In this document: positions 22,327-32,015 of the stretch, piece after piece
Numbering within the stretch: position 1 is the stretch's first letter
Layout of the letters: every line of letters begins with the position of its first letter
Origin: Catonia carolina
Lineage: Eukaryota; Arthropoda; Insecta; Hemiptera; Achilidae
Direction of reading: 5' to 3'
Assembly: GCA_035578175.1 (NCBI GenBank)
Contig: JAQMRL010000012.1
Span: 22,440,671 to 22,504,670, forward strand
DNA: 64,000 bases
Notes under the pieces: generated by a model
Database searches by the model: none
What the model saw: only the letters and a program-made list of their open reading frames with translations
What the model was told of the DNA's origin: nothing
Program-made: the position numbers and the translations under genes

Positions 22327-25300
22327 TTTTTTTTTTTTTTTTTTTTTGTCATCAGTCTCTCGACTGGTTTGATGCAGTTCTCCAACCTGTTCTATCTTGC
22401 GCAAGTCGTTTCATATCTACATACCTGTAACACCCTACATCTTTTGTAATTTGCTTTATATATTCTAATCTTTGCCTCCCTCTACAATTTACTCCCTCAA
22501 TGTTACCCTCCATTATTGATAGCCCAATACCTGGATGTCTTAGGATATGCCCCACTAGCCTATCCCTTCTTTTGGTAAGATGCTTCCATATACTTCTTTT
22601 TTCATCTACTCGCCTAAGAACCTCTAAATTACTTATTTTGTCCACCCACCTAATCTTTAACATTTTCCTATAACACCACATTTCAAAAGCTTCTATCCTC
22701 TTCCGTTCTACAGCCCCTATCACCCACGTTTCACTTCCGTATAATGCTACACTCCAAACATAATGTTTTAAGAAATTTTTCCTAATCTGTAAATCAATGT
22801 TTGTAGTCAGTAAGCTGTTTTTCATTTCAAATGCTTTTCTAGCTTGAGCAATTCTACTCTTGATATCACTCGTGCTTCTACCATCCTTTGTTATTTTACT
22901 CCCTAGATAGCAGAATTCTCCAACTTCCTGTATGTTTTCGTTGCCTACTTTTAAATTTCCCATCTCTTCTAAACCACTCTTGCTGCTGCACAACACTTTC
23001 GTTTTGTTCTTATTAATTTTCATGAAGTAATCCTTCCTCAAGATCTCATCCATTCCATTTAAGGCATCCTCTAGTTCATTCTTTGCCTCGGCTAATACTA
23101 CTATATCATCGGCGAATCTCAACATTTTTATTGTTTCTCCTTGAATTTTTATTCCTACGTCAAATTTCTCCTTCACTTCATTTATAGCCTCTTCTATATA
23201 CAAGTTAAAAAGTAGTGGTGACAAAGAACAACCTTGTCGTACACCTTTTCTTACAGCAGCCTCTTTTTCGTACCCCTCGATTCTCAAAACAGCCGTTTGA
23301 TTCTTATACAGACTGTAGATAACTTTCCTTTCTTTGTATTTAATTCCTAGCCTTTTCAAAGTTTTAAACATTTTACTCCAGTCCAGATTGTCAAATGCTT
23401 TCTCTAAATCTACAAATGCCATAAAAGTAGTTTTATTTTTCTGTATCCTTTTCTCAATAATCAGTCTCAGAGCCAATATTGCATCTCGAGTTCCCATTCT
23501 CCTTCTAAATCCAAATTGGTCATCGTCCAATACCTCTTCTACTCGGTGTTCTATTCTCCTGTATATAATTCTTGTCAGTATTTTAGATGCATGGCATGTT
23601 AGGCTGATGGTTCTGTAATGTTCACACTTCTCCGCTCCTGACTTTTTTGGTATTGGAATCATAATATTTTTTTTAAAGTCAGATGGTACCTCTCCACTCT
23701 CATACATTCTGCACACAAGTTTGTATAATTTGTTTTGAGCAACTTTGCCACATCGTAATAATAATTCCGATGGTATGTTATCTATTCCTGGTGTCTTATT
23801 CATATTCATATCCTTAAGTGCCCGATCGAATTCTTCTCGTAGTATAGGGTCCCCTTTTTGATCTTCTTCAACGTCAGTTTCTTGTTCTATCGCATCATAT
23901 TCTAATTCTTTTCCCATGTAGAGTTGATTTACGTATTCCTTCCATCTTTCAGCTCTCTCTTGGCCATTCAACAATGGTTTACCACCTGCGCTTTGTAAAT
24001 TAACAGCTTTCATCTTTCGTTCTCCAAAGTTTTCCCTTATTTTTCTATAAGCTGCGTCCACTTTACCAACTGCCATTTTACTTTCAATGTCCGTACATTT
24101 CGCTCTGATCCACTCTTCCTTCGCTTTCTTACACCTTTTGTTTATGGTATTTCTCAAGTAGCAATATTGCCTTTTACCTCTCTCGTCCTTTGCGTTTTTA
24201 TATTTTCTTCGCTCATCCATCAGTTCTAAAATATCATTAGTAATCCACGGTTTCCTACCTCTTCTTTTAGTATGTCCTAACCATTCTTCCGCTGCTTTCA
24301 CTACCACCTCCTTGAAGTTTATCCACTCCTCGTCTACACTTCCTGTGTCATTACCTCTTTCTTCTATCCCTTTTTGAATACTCTCCTGGAAACCTACCTG
24401 GTTGTCTTGTTCTTTTAGTTTGTCTACATCCCACCTAGCATTTCCCTGTCCCTTCTTCAGTTTTTTAAGTTTAAGCCTGCTATCCATTACTACTAAGTTA
24501 TGATCACTCCCTATGTCTGCACCTGGATAGGCTTTACAGTTCATAATCTGGTTTCTGAATCTTTGTCTAACCATTATGTAATCTATTTGGTATCTTCCCT
24601 TGTCACCTGGCATCATCCAAGTGTATAACCTCCTTTTGTGATTCTTAAAAAGTGTATTGCCTATCACTAAATTATATTTGGAGCAGAAATCTACCAGCCG
24701 ACTCCCTCTGTCATTTCTCTTCCATAGACCATATTCTCCGACTATCTTTCCTTCTTTTCCTTCTCCAACTACTGCATTCCAGTCTCCCATAACTATCAAA
24801 TTTTCATCACCCTTGACATATTTTATTACTTCATCTAATTCCTCATATACTTGTTCTATTTCTTCCTCTCTGTGTGAAGACGTAGGCATGTAGACCTGCA
24901 CTATAGTGGTAGACTTTGGTTTCGTATCTACTCTAACCATGATAATCCTATCACTACACTGCTTATAGTAAGTCACTCTTTGTCCAATTTTTTTATTCAT
25001 TACTAGACCCACTCCGCCCTGCCCTCCGATGGCTTTAGTGTTAATAACCCTATAATCCCCGGACCAAAAGTCTTGATCATCATCCCAGCGTACCTCACCA
25101 ATGCCTACAATATCTAACTTCAACCTATCCATTTCCCTTTTTAAATTCTCTAACCTACCAGTTTGTTTTAAACTCCTAACATTCCATGTTCCAACTCGCA
25201 GAATTTCAGAAACTTTTATTTTTTTGATGAAGTCCCCTCTGATAGTCCTCGCCCGGAGATCCGAATGGAGGACTAGTTTATCTCCGGAATGTTTTACCAG

Positions 25301-25702
25301 AGAGGACGCCATCATAAATTTTTCATATTTTGAAGTTCTCGAAGTTCTTGAAGATCTGCATATACTAAGTAAGCCTAACCAGAATCATACATGAAGGAGT
25401 TTCCTTACGATAATTCTAGTCAGACAGAAAAAGCTGTAGTTTACTGTTGCTTTCAGCTTTTTGGTTGGGAGACTGAGTGCCCCAAGCCACCGTCTGCCAG
25501 GGTGGAATGGGCAGCCCTTCCAGTTACGTTCACCATGAGCCGGTTATCGTGCTGATGAGCGGTCACATGGTTACTAACAGGCCACACAACGTGAATGTAT
25601 GGATAGGACACTAGCCTTCTATCCCGGCTGGTTCCCTTAAGCCTTTTGTAAAAGGAATTAAGGGGTCTCCTTCCAGTTGACGACAGAAGCCCTTTATAGC
25701 CC
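22327..25702 (-). mobile_element. Full-length RTE-type LINE insertion
   Basis: The element lies on the minus strand with an A tail of about 21 residues (T run 22327-22347). Its 5' end reads GGGCTATAAAGGGCTTCTG (to 25702). It is flanked by an 8-bp target duplication AAAATAAA (22319-22326 and 25703-25710). It has a 5' leader of about 390 bp and one long open frame (22352-25315). Only TGAC lies between the stop codon and the A tail. The intact frame, clean duplication and homogeneous tail point to a young insertion. A broken relative lies at 49465-52706. Confidence 0.9.
22352..25315 (-). CDS. LINE endonuclease/reverse transcriptase, intact (987 aa)
   Basis: A single uninterrupted frame encodes the LINE's own mobility enzyme for target-primed reverse transcription. 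Residues about 35-280 form the apurinic-type endonuclease: VGTWNVRSL, IVGIGEVRWDD, IVMGDWNAVVG and GSDHNLVV carry the expected catalytic positions. Residues about 500-780 form the reverse transcriptase: PIPKKSGAEKCEHYRTISL, DDDQFGFRR, FVDLEKAFDNLDW, KGVRQGCSLSPLLF and the catalytic FADDIVVLA. The C-terminal part includes YGSETW, LVGHILRHPG and the end GWRTASNQSRD. No gag-like ORF1 is seen. The last codons lie within the element's 3' hairpin. The clade (RTE-like) is recognised from motif style and the short 3' end. ATG 25315 is chosen because the broken copy starts identically (MMASSLVKHSGDKLVLHS). Confidence 0.92.
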   Translation of the reverse strand: MMASSLVKHSGDKLVLHSDLRARTIRGDFIKKIKVSEILRVGTWNVRSLKQTGRLENLKREMDRLKLDIVGIGEVRWDDDQDFWSGDYRVINTKAIGGQGGVGLVMNKKIGQRVTYYKQCSDRIIMVRVDTKPKSTTIVQVYMPTSSHREEEIEQVYEELDEVIKYVKGDENLIVMGDWNAVVGEGKEGKIVGEYGLWKRNDRGSRLVDFCSKYNLVIGNTLFKNHKRRLYTWMMPGDKGRYQIDYIMVRQRFRNQIMNCKAYPGADIGSDHNLVVMDSRLKLKKLKKGQGNARWDVDKLKEQDNQVGFQESIQKGIEERGNDTGSVDEEWINFKEVVVKAAEEWLGHTKRRGRKPWITNDILELMDERRKYKNAKDERGKRQYCYLRNTINKRCKKAKEEWIRAKCTDIESKMAVGKVDAAYRKIRENFGERKMKAVNLQSAGGKPLLNGQERAERWKEYVNQLYMGKELEYDAIEQETDVEEDQKGDPILREEFDRALKDMNMNKTPGIDNIPSELLLRCGKVAQNKLYKLVCRMYESGEVPSDFKKNIMIPIPKKSGAEKCEHYRTISLTCHASKILTRIIYRRIEHRVEEVLDDDQFGFRRRMGTRDAILALRLIIEKRIQKNKTTFMAFVDLEKAFDNLDWSKMFKTLKRLGIKYKERKVIYSLYKNQTAVLRIEGYEKEAAVRKGVRQGCSLSPLLFNLYIEEAINEVKEKFDVGIKIQGETIKMLRFADDIVVLAEAKNELEDALNGMDEILRKDYFMKINKNKTKVLCSSKSGLEEMGNLKVGNENIQEVGEFCYLGSKITKDGRSTSDIKSRIAQARKAFEMKNSLLTTNIDLQIRKNFLKHYVWSVALYGSETWVIGAVERKRIEAFEMWCYRKMLKIRWVDKISNLEVLRRVDEKRSIWKHLTKRRDRLVGHILRHPGIGLSIMEGNIEGVNCRGRQRLEYIKQITKDVGCYRYVDMKRLAQDRTGWRTASNQSRD

Positions 25703-25710
25703 AAAATAAA

Positions 25711-26340
25711 ATTAAGAAATTAAAATAGGATTCAGGGCATTTGGTAAAGCCCCGACACTACGGAATCTTTCCGTAGTTAAGCCTCAATGGGTTAAATATA
25801 AAGTGTTTTTAGCATCTTCAATCAAAGTTCCTAAGTACTTAAAAATTCTAATTTACTGTAATGTTTATTCCATGAGAAAAATGAACCATGATAATCCAGA
25901 TATCTGGACAAATGAGATTCATATAAATAAGACTCCACTTTATTTTTTGAAAATTTGTAAAAATAAATTTTTTTTGTGAGAACTTTATGTTTGTAATATA
26001 TTGTTTTTATAAAATAAGGTAATAAAGTATTGTATTTATGTAAACATTGTTTTATATTCATCAATGTTCTTCTGCTTTATGTTATAATTTATGCCACAGA
26101 ACTGCAGCTCGTTCACAATTTAATGCATTCAAATTAAATCCTTGACTGAACAAAACATCTCTGTTTTTGACAGGTGCACGCCCCTCATATTTAGCCCTAT
26201 TGTTCATAATTTATTGACAGTAAAAACAATTGTTAGTGTGTATTCATTACAAATTGAAATACCGTAAGCCGTAAGAGTTTTTTGTCTGCGTGTACATATG
26301 ACTGTATTAACTTTACTAACTTAAATAATATAGAATATAT
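25711..26340. other. Unassigned sequence with a short hairpin
   Basis: Right flank of the LINE. A perfect short hairpin ACTACGGAA-TCT-TTCCGTAGT lies near 25757-25777. A 77-codon minus-strand frame has no family-like features. Confidence 0.4.
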
Positions 26341-26660
26341 ACAGGATCTGTTCGAAAAGTTCTGGTAATAAATTTTCACAGCCCATCACTTATGCTCGCA
26401 GGGTGTGACTCCTGGCAGAAAAAGTGATGGGGGTCTTGAGGTAGCATTCGGTTCCTAACAATCGTGCCCCACTGCCACAATGGTTTATTGCGAAGGACTG
26501 ACGGATGCTAGTGACCAGTGGGCAAGACCAACGAGTCGCATCGGTCATGTGACGCTGTCGCTCTTGAAGCAGTGCAGTCGAGGAGACGAGCCTGTTTGTG
26601 TTTGTTCACCATGTCTTTTACTACAGAGTAGGATGAAATTTTAGTGAAATTTTTTCCTTA
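26341..26660. other. Possible DNA-transposon end, unresolved
   Basis: The stretch starts ACAGGATCTGTTCGAAAAGTT, which resembles mariner-type termini. A GC-richer segment follows (to about 26610), then ACCATGTCTTTTACTACAGAG. No transposase can be read before the Jockey insertion at 26671. The matching right terminus was not found in 27106-27365. Confidence 0.25.
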
Positions 26661-26670
26661 TCATGCAAAT

Positions 26671-27095
26671 TTACGGTTCAACCAAACCCTCTAACTTGCA
26701 ACGAATTCAAGCATTCCAGTCAAAAACATTACGCCTTATAGCAAAAGCACCTCTTTACGTTAGCAACAAAACCTTACATACAGATTTTAAAACACCACTT
26801 GTACAAAATTCCATTGAATACCTATACAAACGCTTTCACGACAAGTCACACGAACACAAGAACCCATTGGTGAGTTCACTTTCCACCTTCCATTTACCTG
26901 ATAATCCCCCTAGACGCCTTAAAAGACGCTGGAGTAGAGACCTGCTAATTTGATACACAAATTTCATTCTTGGGGAGGCACCAATGGGGGCCCTACCCCT
27001 TTCATGCCTATCATCTCATTTACATTATTATCTTAATCATCACATTTGCTTGTAAAATTTTACAGTTGTAAATAAAGAATTAAAGAGAAAAAAAA
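26671..27095 (+). mobile_element. 5'-truncated Jockey-clade LINE (3' end, about 425 bp)
   Basis: It is flanked by a perfect 10-bp target duplication TCATGCAAAT (26661-26670 and 27096-27105). The frame from the left edge encodes the Jockey ORF2 C-terminus: YGSTKPSNLQRIQAFQSKT, LRLIAKAPLYVSNKT and PRRLKRRWSRDLL, then a stop. A 3' UTR of about 140 bp follows, and then an A-rich tail. This is a classic 5'-truncated insertion. Confidence 0.85.
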
Positions 27096-27975
27096 TCATG
27101 CAAATGTCTTCTTATGAGTGTTTGAAAACAGCCCTCTTCTTCTCGTGATGTAAAAATTGAGTCGATCACCATCCTTTTTTCTGGAAACATTACTAACGTT
27201 AGAAGAATATCATTGTATTCTACTTCATCCACTAAAAACTGCTGTATAAGTCTTTTTCTAGTCAAAATTAAATTATCTGACAATATAAAAAAATACACAA
27301 CCGTTTGAATAGACAATTACTGTAAGACTGAGTAGTATTGTAATCTCATTTGTATTATAATATAAAAGAAGTTTTTTAAGATTTTGACCGTAGTACGCAT
27401 TTTACGACAAAAGTTTACTGAAATCAAAACTTTATACTGTAATCAAATTTACAGGAAAAGAAGCAAAACACACTATGTAAATAATAAAAAAAAATCAACA
27501 TCAAAAAAATCCATATAAAACAAATAATGAAAAGAGCCAAAATTAATTACAAGATCAAGATTTTTTATTTTAAGAATTTTTCTGTACAGAGCTTAGTTTA
27601 GCATGAAAGAGTGATTTTCCGTATTATTAATCCAAACTTTTGCGATTAAGTACTTTTTTATGTGATTTTCTTATAAATGGCTTGAATTAATTTTTAAAAA
27701 ACGCCTTTTTACTACATATTTTGTGCTCTACAAGATGGGATAATTGCCATGTCTCCTGATATTCAAGAGGGTGGGGCTGTTCTCATGGTAAAAGTTGTTT
27801 TTTTTTTTAAGATTGGGACCCTAATATGCATTTTAAAACAATTATACATAATCAAAGTTGTAAAAAATAAAAACCTACTATTTTTATTTCAGGTATTTTC
27901 TTTCTAGAGTGTTTTGTTTAGTGTCATTTAAAGATTTTCTGTATTTCATCATTGAAATTGGTAAAAAGGGTTTTT

Positions 27976-27981
<6 letters not shown>

Positions 27982-28007
<26 letters not shown>

Positions 28008-28803
28008 GCGCCCTGGAGTTTCCAGGAGGAGTATAGGACATGTCGTCAGATATAACACCTGAAATACATATAAGAATAACACAATGTATCACTACTGTCA
28101 AGAAAGAAATTCTTGTATGCTATAAAAAGTTTCACTGATCAAGTAATTTTTCATATTTTTTTTAAAGGACTTCAAATCCTCACAACACTTTAAAGATTGG
28201 GGTAATTTATTCATGAATTTTCTCCCTGCATAAGTAGGTTTTTGTTCAAACAATTTTGTGGAGTGATTAGCCACATAATAATCATTCCTGTTTCTCGTGT
28301 TATGATTGTGAACATTGAAATTCTGCATAAAATTATTTTGCCTAACATACATAATCACCTCAAAAATGTAGAGGGAGGGAACTGTAAGCAATTTAAGCTC
28401 CTTAAATAGTGGCCTGCATGAGGTTAGCTGGTTAGCTCCCACCATACACCTAATAGCTTTCTTTTGAATTTTAAAAACGCTATTTATATTACCCATGCTA
28501 GAATTACCCCATACTAAAATACCATAACGGATATGAGACAGAATGAGGCCATGATAAGCTGCCATTAGTAATTTTTTATCATTTAATCTGGCGATTTGTT
28601 TTAGTGCAAATACCCCAGATGATATTTTACTACAAACTTGATTGATATAGAAGTCCCAAGACAAAGATCTATCTAGAGATACGCCCAGGAACTTCACTGT
28701 TTCTACATGCTCTAAACTATTATTATGAATAAATACATCCATTTCTCTACTTTCTTTAACATTATGTTTATTTTTAAACTGCAAGTACTGACACTTTTTC
28801 CCA
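27982..28803 (-). mobile_element. 5'-truncated CR1/L2-like LINE
   Basis: A minus-strand insertion with an A tail (T run 27982-28007), a 3' UTR of about 90 bp (ends TCCTGGAAACTCCAGGGCGC on the minus strand) and the C-terminal reverse transcriptase frame at 28098-28784. It disrupts a family A element. A 55-bp tail of the same LINE family recurs at 38128. Confidence 0.8.
28098..28784 (-). pseudogene. LINE reverse transcriptase C-terminal part (228 aa, truncated)
   Basis: An open frame of 228 residues covering the thumb and C-terminal region of a CR1/L2-type reverse transcriptase: ETVKFLGVSLDRSLSW, VCSKISSGVFALKQIA, AAYHGLILSHIRYGILVWG, FKIQKKAIRCMVG, FKELKLLTVPSLY, HNHNTRNRNDYY and KLPQSLKCCEDLKSFKKN. 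The catalytic palm (FADD) lies upstream and is absent because the insertion is 5'-truncated, so the product cannot be active. The frame has no stop, which suggests a fairly recent insertion. Confidence 0.8.
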
Positions 28804-29363
28804 TTAACTGTTTAAATCGACAGTCTTAGTGTGCATTTTACACTTAAAGTTACAGGAAATTAAAACCCACACTTTTTATGTATTTTTTTCTAAAGTGCTT
28901 AGTATGGCTTCAATTAGTGGTTTTCTGTAATTTTAATTTGAACAGAAGTTGATTTTCATTAGCAACTCCTCTCATGATTAAAATTAGATTATATTTTTCA
29001 TTTTATTGATTGGCAAGAGAAAGTCATGTGACTGTTTCATATCAGATTGTAAGGGTATAAATATATCCATTACAAAATTCTTAATACATTTGGTTTGAAT
29101 AAAAGTTTCCATTTTATTTTGGTGCCCTATCCTTGACAAAGGGCGAGAAATAGAAAACATTCCTGTATATTTCAGTCAGTGATGCTATTTTTGTTCAATA
29201 AATTCAACAGATTTGTAAACAAAGTTATAAAGTCATATTACTAACATTCAAAAATAAATCTTTATAATGCATCCTGCAATTTGAAATATTTCTATTTCAT
29301 ATAATGAATTAATATAATAATTTCACTAACCTTCTTTTTAAACTGCGTCACCTTTATTTTATT

Positions 29364-29407
29364 CCTACTTACACGTGTTTCAGTGGATCCACCATCATCA
29401 GAGTAAA
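29364..29407 (-). ncRNA. Hammerhead-ribozyme-like motif (left arm)
   Basis: On the minus strand: stem I 5' strand TTTACT, core CTGATGA, one extra T, stem II GGTGG-AT-CCACT (one G-U pair), GAAA, then CACGTGTA and stem I 3' strand AGTAGG. Predicted cleavage follows the A of GTGTA. It is nearly identical to the right-arm copy. Confidence 0.55.
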
Positions 29408-29496
29408 TGAAAAATTGAAACTAAAAATTTTTTTCATTTATTTAAAATTTACAGAAGATGATACATCTTCAGTCACTTGTATAAAACAATTTTTCA

Positions 29497-29540
29497 TTTA
29501 CTCTGATGATGGTGGATCCACCGAAACACGTGTAAGTAGG
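29497..29540 (+). ncRNA. Hammerhead-ribozyme-like motif (right arm)
   Basis: The order of core elements matches a type I hammerhead. Stem I 5' strand TTTACT (29497-29502) is followed by CTGATGA (29503-29509), an extra T (29510), stem II GGTGG-AT-CCACC (29511-29522), GAAA (29523-29526), CACGTG, TA and the stem I 3' strand AGTAGG (29535-29540). Stem I forms four Watson-Crick and two G-U pairs. The stem III sequence ACACGTGT is self-complementary without a loop, so pairing would be between two RNAs, as proposed for minimal dimeric hammerheads. The extra T before stem II is unusual. Activity is not demonstrated. Confidence 0.6.
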
Positions 29541-29902
29541 AATAAAATAAAGGTGACGCAGTTTAAAAAGAAGGTTAGTGAAATTATTATATTAATTCAT
29601 TATATGAAATAGAAATATTACTAACATGATTTATTTCTGAAAAGATATCGGTGAAATTATTTGTGTTTAATAAATATTTGTTAAACTAATAATAAATATT
29701 ACTTCATTAATCTGTACAAATTTCTTGTACTAGGTGTTCAAAAATTACATGAGATATTTCTCACATTTTTCTCTTATAATTTTTGTTCTTAATGTGAATT
29801 TAGGAACAGATAATAAATAAAGTGGATGGGTTCCAGTTAATTGTGGATGGATTGGGGAAAAAATCTGTTGCCAATAGAACAATGCAGGAGAGATGGTTTT
29901 GT

Positions 29903-30049
29903 GATGAAGAAAGATGTAGAAGAGTTGTGTTGGGTGCGATGCGTGGAAGAGGGATGAAGAAGATAATGATGATGTAATGGGCTGGTCGGGTAAACTTTCT
30001 CCAATTATTCAAGAATTTATAACTTAGTTATTTATATTACTATTAGAGC
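29903..30049 (+). repeat. Direct repeat, left copy (about 145 bp)
   Basis: It shares AGATGTAGAAGAGTTGTG, TTGGGTGCGA, AAGATAATGATGATGT and ATTATTCAAGAATTTATAA with 30489-30628. The copies differ by small indels. The 440 bp between them contains a GC-richer part (30080-30200) and a short frame with no confident family. This could be a LINE-derived duplication. Confidence 0.6.
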
Positions 30050-30488
30050 CTTTTACATTACTGGAGGACGAATACAATGGCAGCGTGGTTGTGCGATGGG
30101 TTTACCCCCGAGTGGAGACAAAAACGAAACTAGGAAAGATCCCGCCGGACCCTCCTCCAGAGCAGTGGGCTGTATGCATTAAGTGGCCTGCTGTGTGTCT
30201 TGTGGAATTTTTTTTTTTGGTTGGCATATTCGGAATGCACTGTAAAAAAATACAAAATGATGCAGCCTCTTACCTCCTTTTGCAATGTGAATAGTACTCG
30301 TGATGATTGGGGGAGGGGGTAAGTAAAAGGGGAAAGACAGGAATAAAGGGATAGGTGTACCCACTGCCCTGCTGTCTTCTTCCAGGCAATTTTTTTACAG
30401 GACCCACAGTTGTATGCAGTTTTCTAAGTGTGCGTAAAAGCGATGCAATTAATAAAGTGTACGAACCAAGTGTATGGCGCATACTGGA

Positions 30489-30628
30489 GAGCAGATGTAG
30501 AAGAGTTGTGTTGGGTGCGACCTGTGGAAGAAAAATGAAGAAGATAATGATGATGTTATGGGCTGGTCGGGTAAATACTCCAATTATTCAAGAATTTATA
30601 ATTTAATTATTTACATTGCTATTAATTA
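30489..30628 (+). repeat. Direct repeat, right copy (about 140 bp)
   Basis: Right partner of the repeat at 29903-30049, offset by 586 bp. It ends in ATTTACATTGCTATTAATTA, similar to the end of the left copy. Confidence 0.6.
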
Positions 30629-32015
30629 ACTTCCTACTAATTACGTAATATTATTACTAAACTTATAAAATATGACTTAAATCAAATTTGGTTGGCAGCG
30701 CAAACGGCCTTCGCTCACAATTCGGGGCTTTCCCAACTCTTCCATTCAGGTAGCGCTTTACAAATGGGCTAAGTATCTGTTGGAGCTTGTGGATCATGCA
30801 GAGGATTGTACTACCAATCATTAGTGGCAATTTTTAAAATTGTAATCTACCATTTTCCTATGTCCATCCATCACATCCAGATGTCAGGAACTACAAGAGA
30901 CAGCAACAAACAGTTTTTGAATTCGTAATCTACCCAAAAGGGCACCCGGATTGGGTTTGAATTTCTGGTTTTGAACGGAATTGGCCCAAAACCAGAAGTC
31001 AGGAATTCAAAGTCGGAATTTGGAAACAAAATAGTGTCATTCGATTCCTTTTAAAGAGTAGATACAGAAATCACTAATGGTTTTTGCCATAATTCAAGGA
31101 TAAGCCTTTTTCTTTCTTACAAAAGCTAAGTGGGCTTCATCTCTTACAATTTTTTTAGAAAAAATTGCCACCAGTCATGAGATGCATCATCTCATGAAAG
31201 GGAGTTTTATCTAATTTATATATACTACTTTTAGCCAATCCGGTTTTTGTCCGTTACTTGTTCTTAACACTAACTTACCTCAATATGGTCCTAACTTTAC
31301 TTCTAAAGTCACTGAAAAAACAATACACTAGTCTCTATTTGTATATACAGTATAGTACTACTACTAAGACACATACTGAATATACCAGCACATACAACTC
31401 TTATTATTCCATCCACAAACTTTGCCCATTCAACCACTTGTTAACTACCGTCCCATTCAACTCTCCGTTAACCACTGTCCTCTTGGTATAGATACCTACA
31501 CACACTTACAAGGGTTGAATCGCAGCCCTGTTAACTATTGTTTGTTGCTGCCTTATGTTAACCCTCACACCTACATTCCAGAGTCCAGTACAATACATGT
31601 TAACTGCTCATTTTGCTTATGGGCTAAAAGTAAACCTGTAATAATTACTAATCTAATATATCCTATTAATTGGTACCCTTAAAAAATGATGATAGTGACT
31701 GAAAGGTTTTAAATAATTTATCTCTGATAGTTTAAGATTCTTTGAAGTGGTCAAAAACTTTTTAGGCACCCTTTATTAGTCCATGATGTTCAAATAAAAG
31801 TTCAAAGTTCTAATATCTGATAAATTAGTATTTATATTTGAGTTATTCGTTGAAAAAGTTTTAGTTGGTCCTTCAGATCTGGGTAATGAGTGTGTTTATG
31901 AACACACACTAGTATAATTTGTTTTAAATTATTTTAAAAAGGTTTTTGAATTTTAATTTGTAAAATTTTCAAAATGGTAAGTTTTTTGTTCTTTTAATTA
32001 TACATATATTATTTT
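30629..32015. other. Unassigned sequence
   Basis: About 1.4 kb without a recognisable gene or repeat. A C-rich, T-rich stretch at 31420-31600 gives short open frames of low complexity. Two plus-strand frames (77 and 86 codons) lack family-like features. Confidence 0.35.

Larger units (their letters stand above)
27366..29051 (+). repeat. Family A element, rearranged and split by a LINE
   Basis: Diverged family A sequence (GACAAAAGTTTACTG, GCTCTACAAGATGGGATAA, TTGGGACCCTAATATGC) is interrupted at about 27982-28803 by a minus-strand LINE. It then resumes with AGTGTGCATTTTACAC and ends GGCAAGAGAAAGTCATGTGAC, TTTCATATCAGATTG. The segment order before 27640 suggests a duplicated or rearranged internal part. 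The 5' hairpin is missing. Confidence 0.65.
29285..29619. repeat. 335-bp palindrome carrying two hammerhead-like motifs
   Basis: Arms of about 130 bp (29285-29418 and 29488-29619) are nearly perfect inverted complements, from AATATTTCTATTTCAT to ATGAAATAGAAATATT, with a spacer of about 70 bp. Each arm carries the same hammerhead-like core on opposite strands. The spacer holds ACAGAAGATGATACATCTTC, possibly a third degenerate piece. Tail-to-tail or head-to-head palindromes with hammerheads are known from Penelope-like retroelements. That assignment is inferred, as no Penelope coding sequence is present. Confidence 0.7.

Noticed and set aside
25757..25777. Hairpin ACTACGGAA/TTCCGTAGT as a terminator
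   Set aside because: No nearby gene, and bacterial-type terminators are not expected here. Kept only as a note in the flanking region.
28098..28784. 228-codon frame as a host gene
   Set aside because: The motifs (VKFLGVSLDRSLSW, LVWG, KKAIRCMVG) are those of a LINE reverse transcriptase, and an A tail follows.
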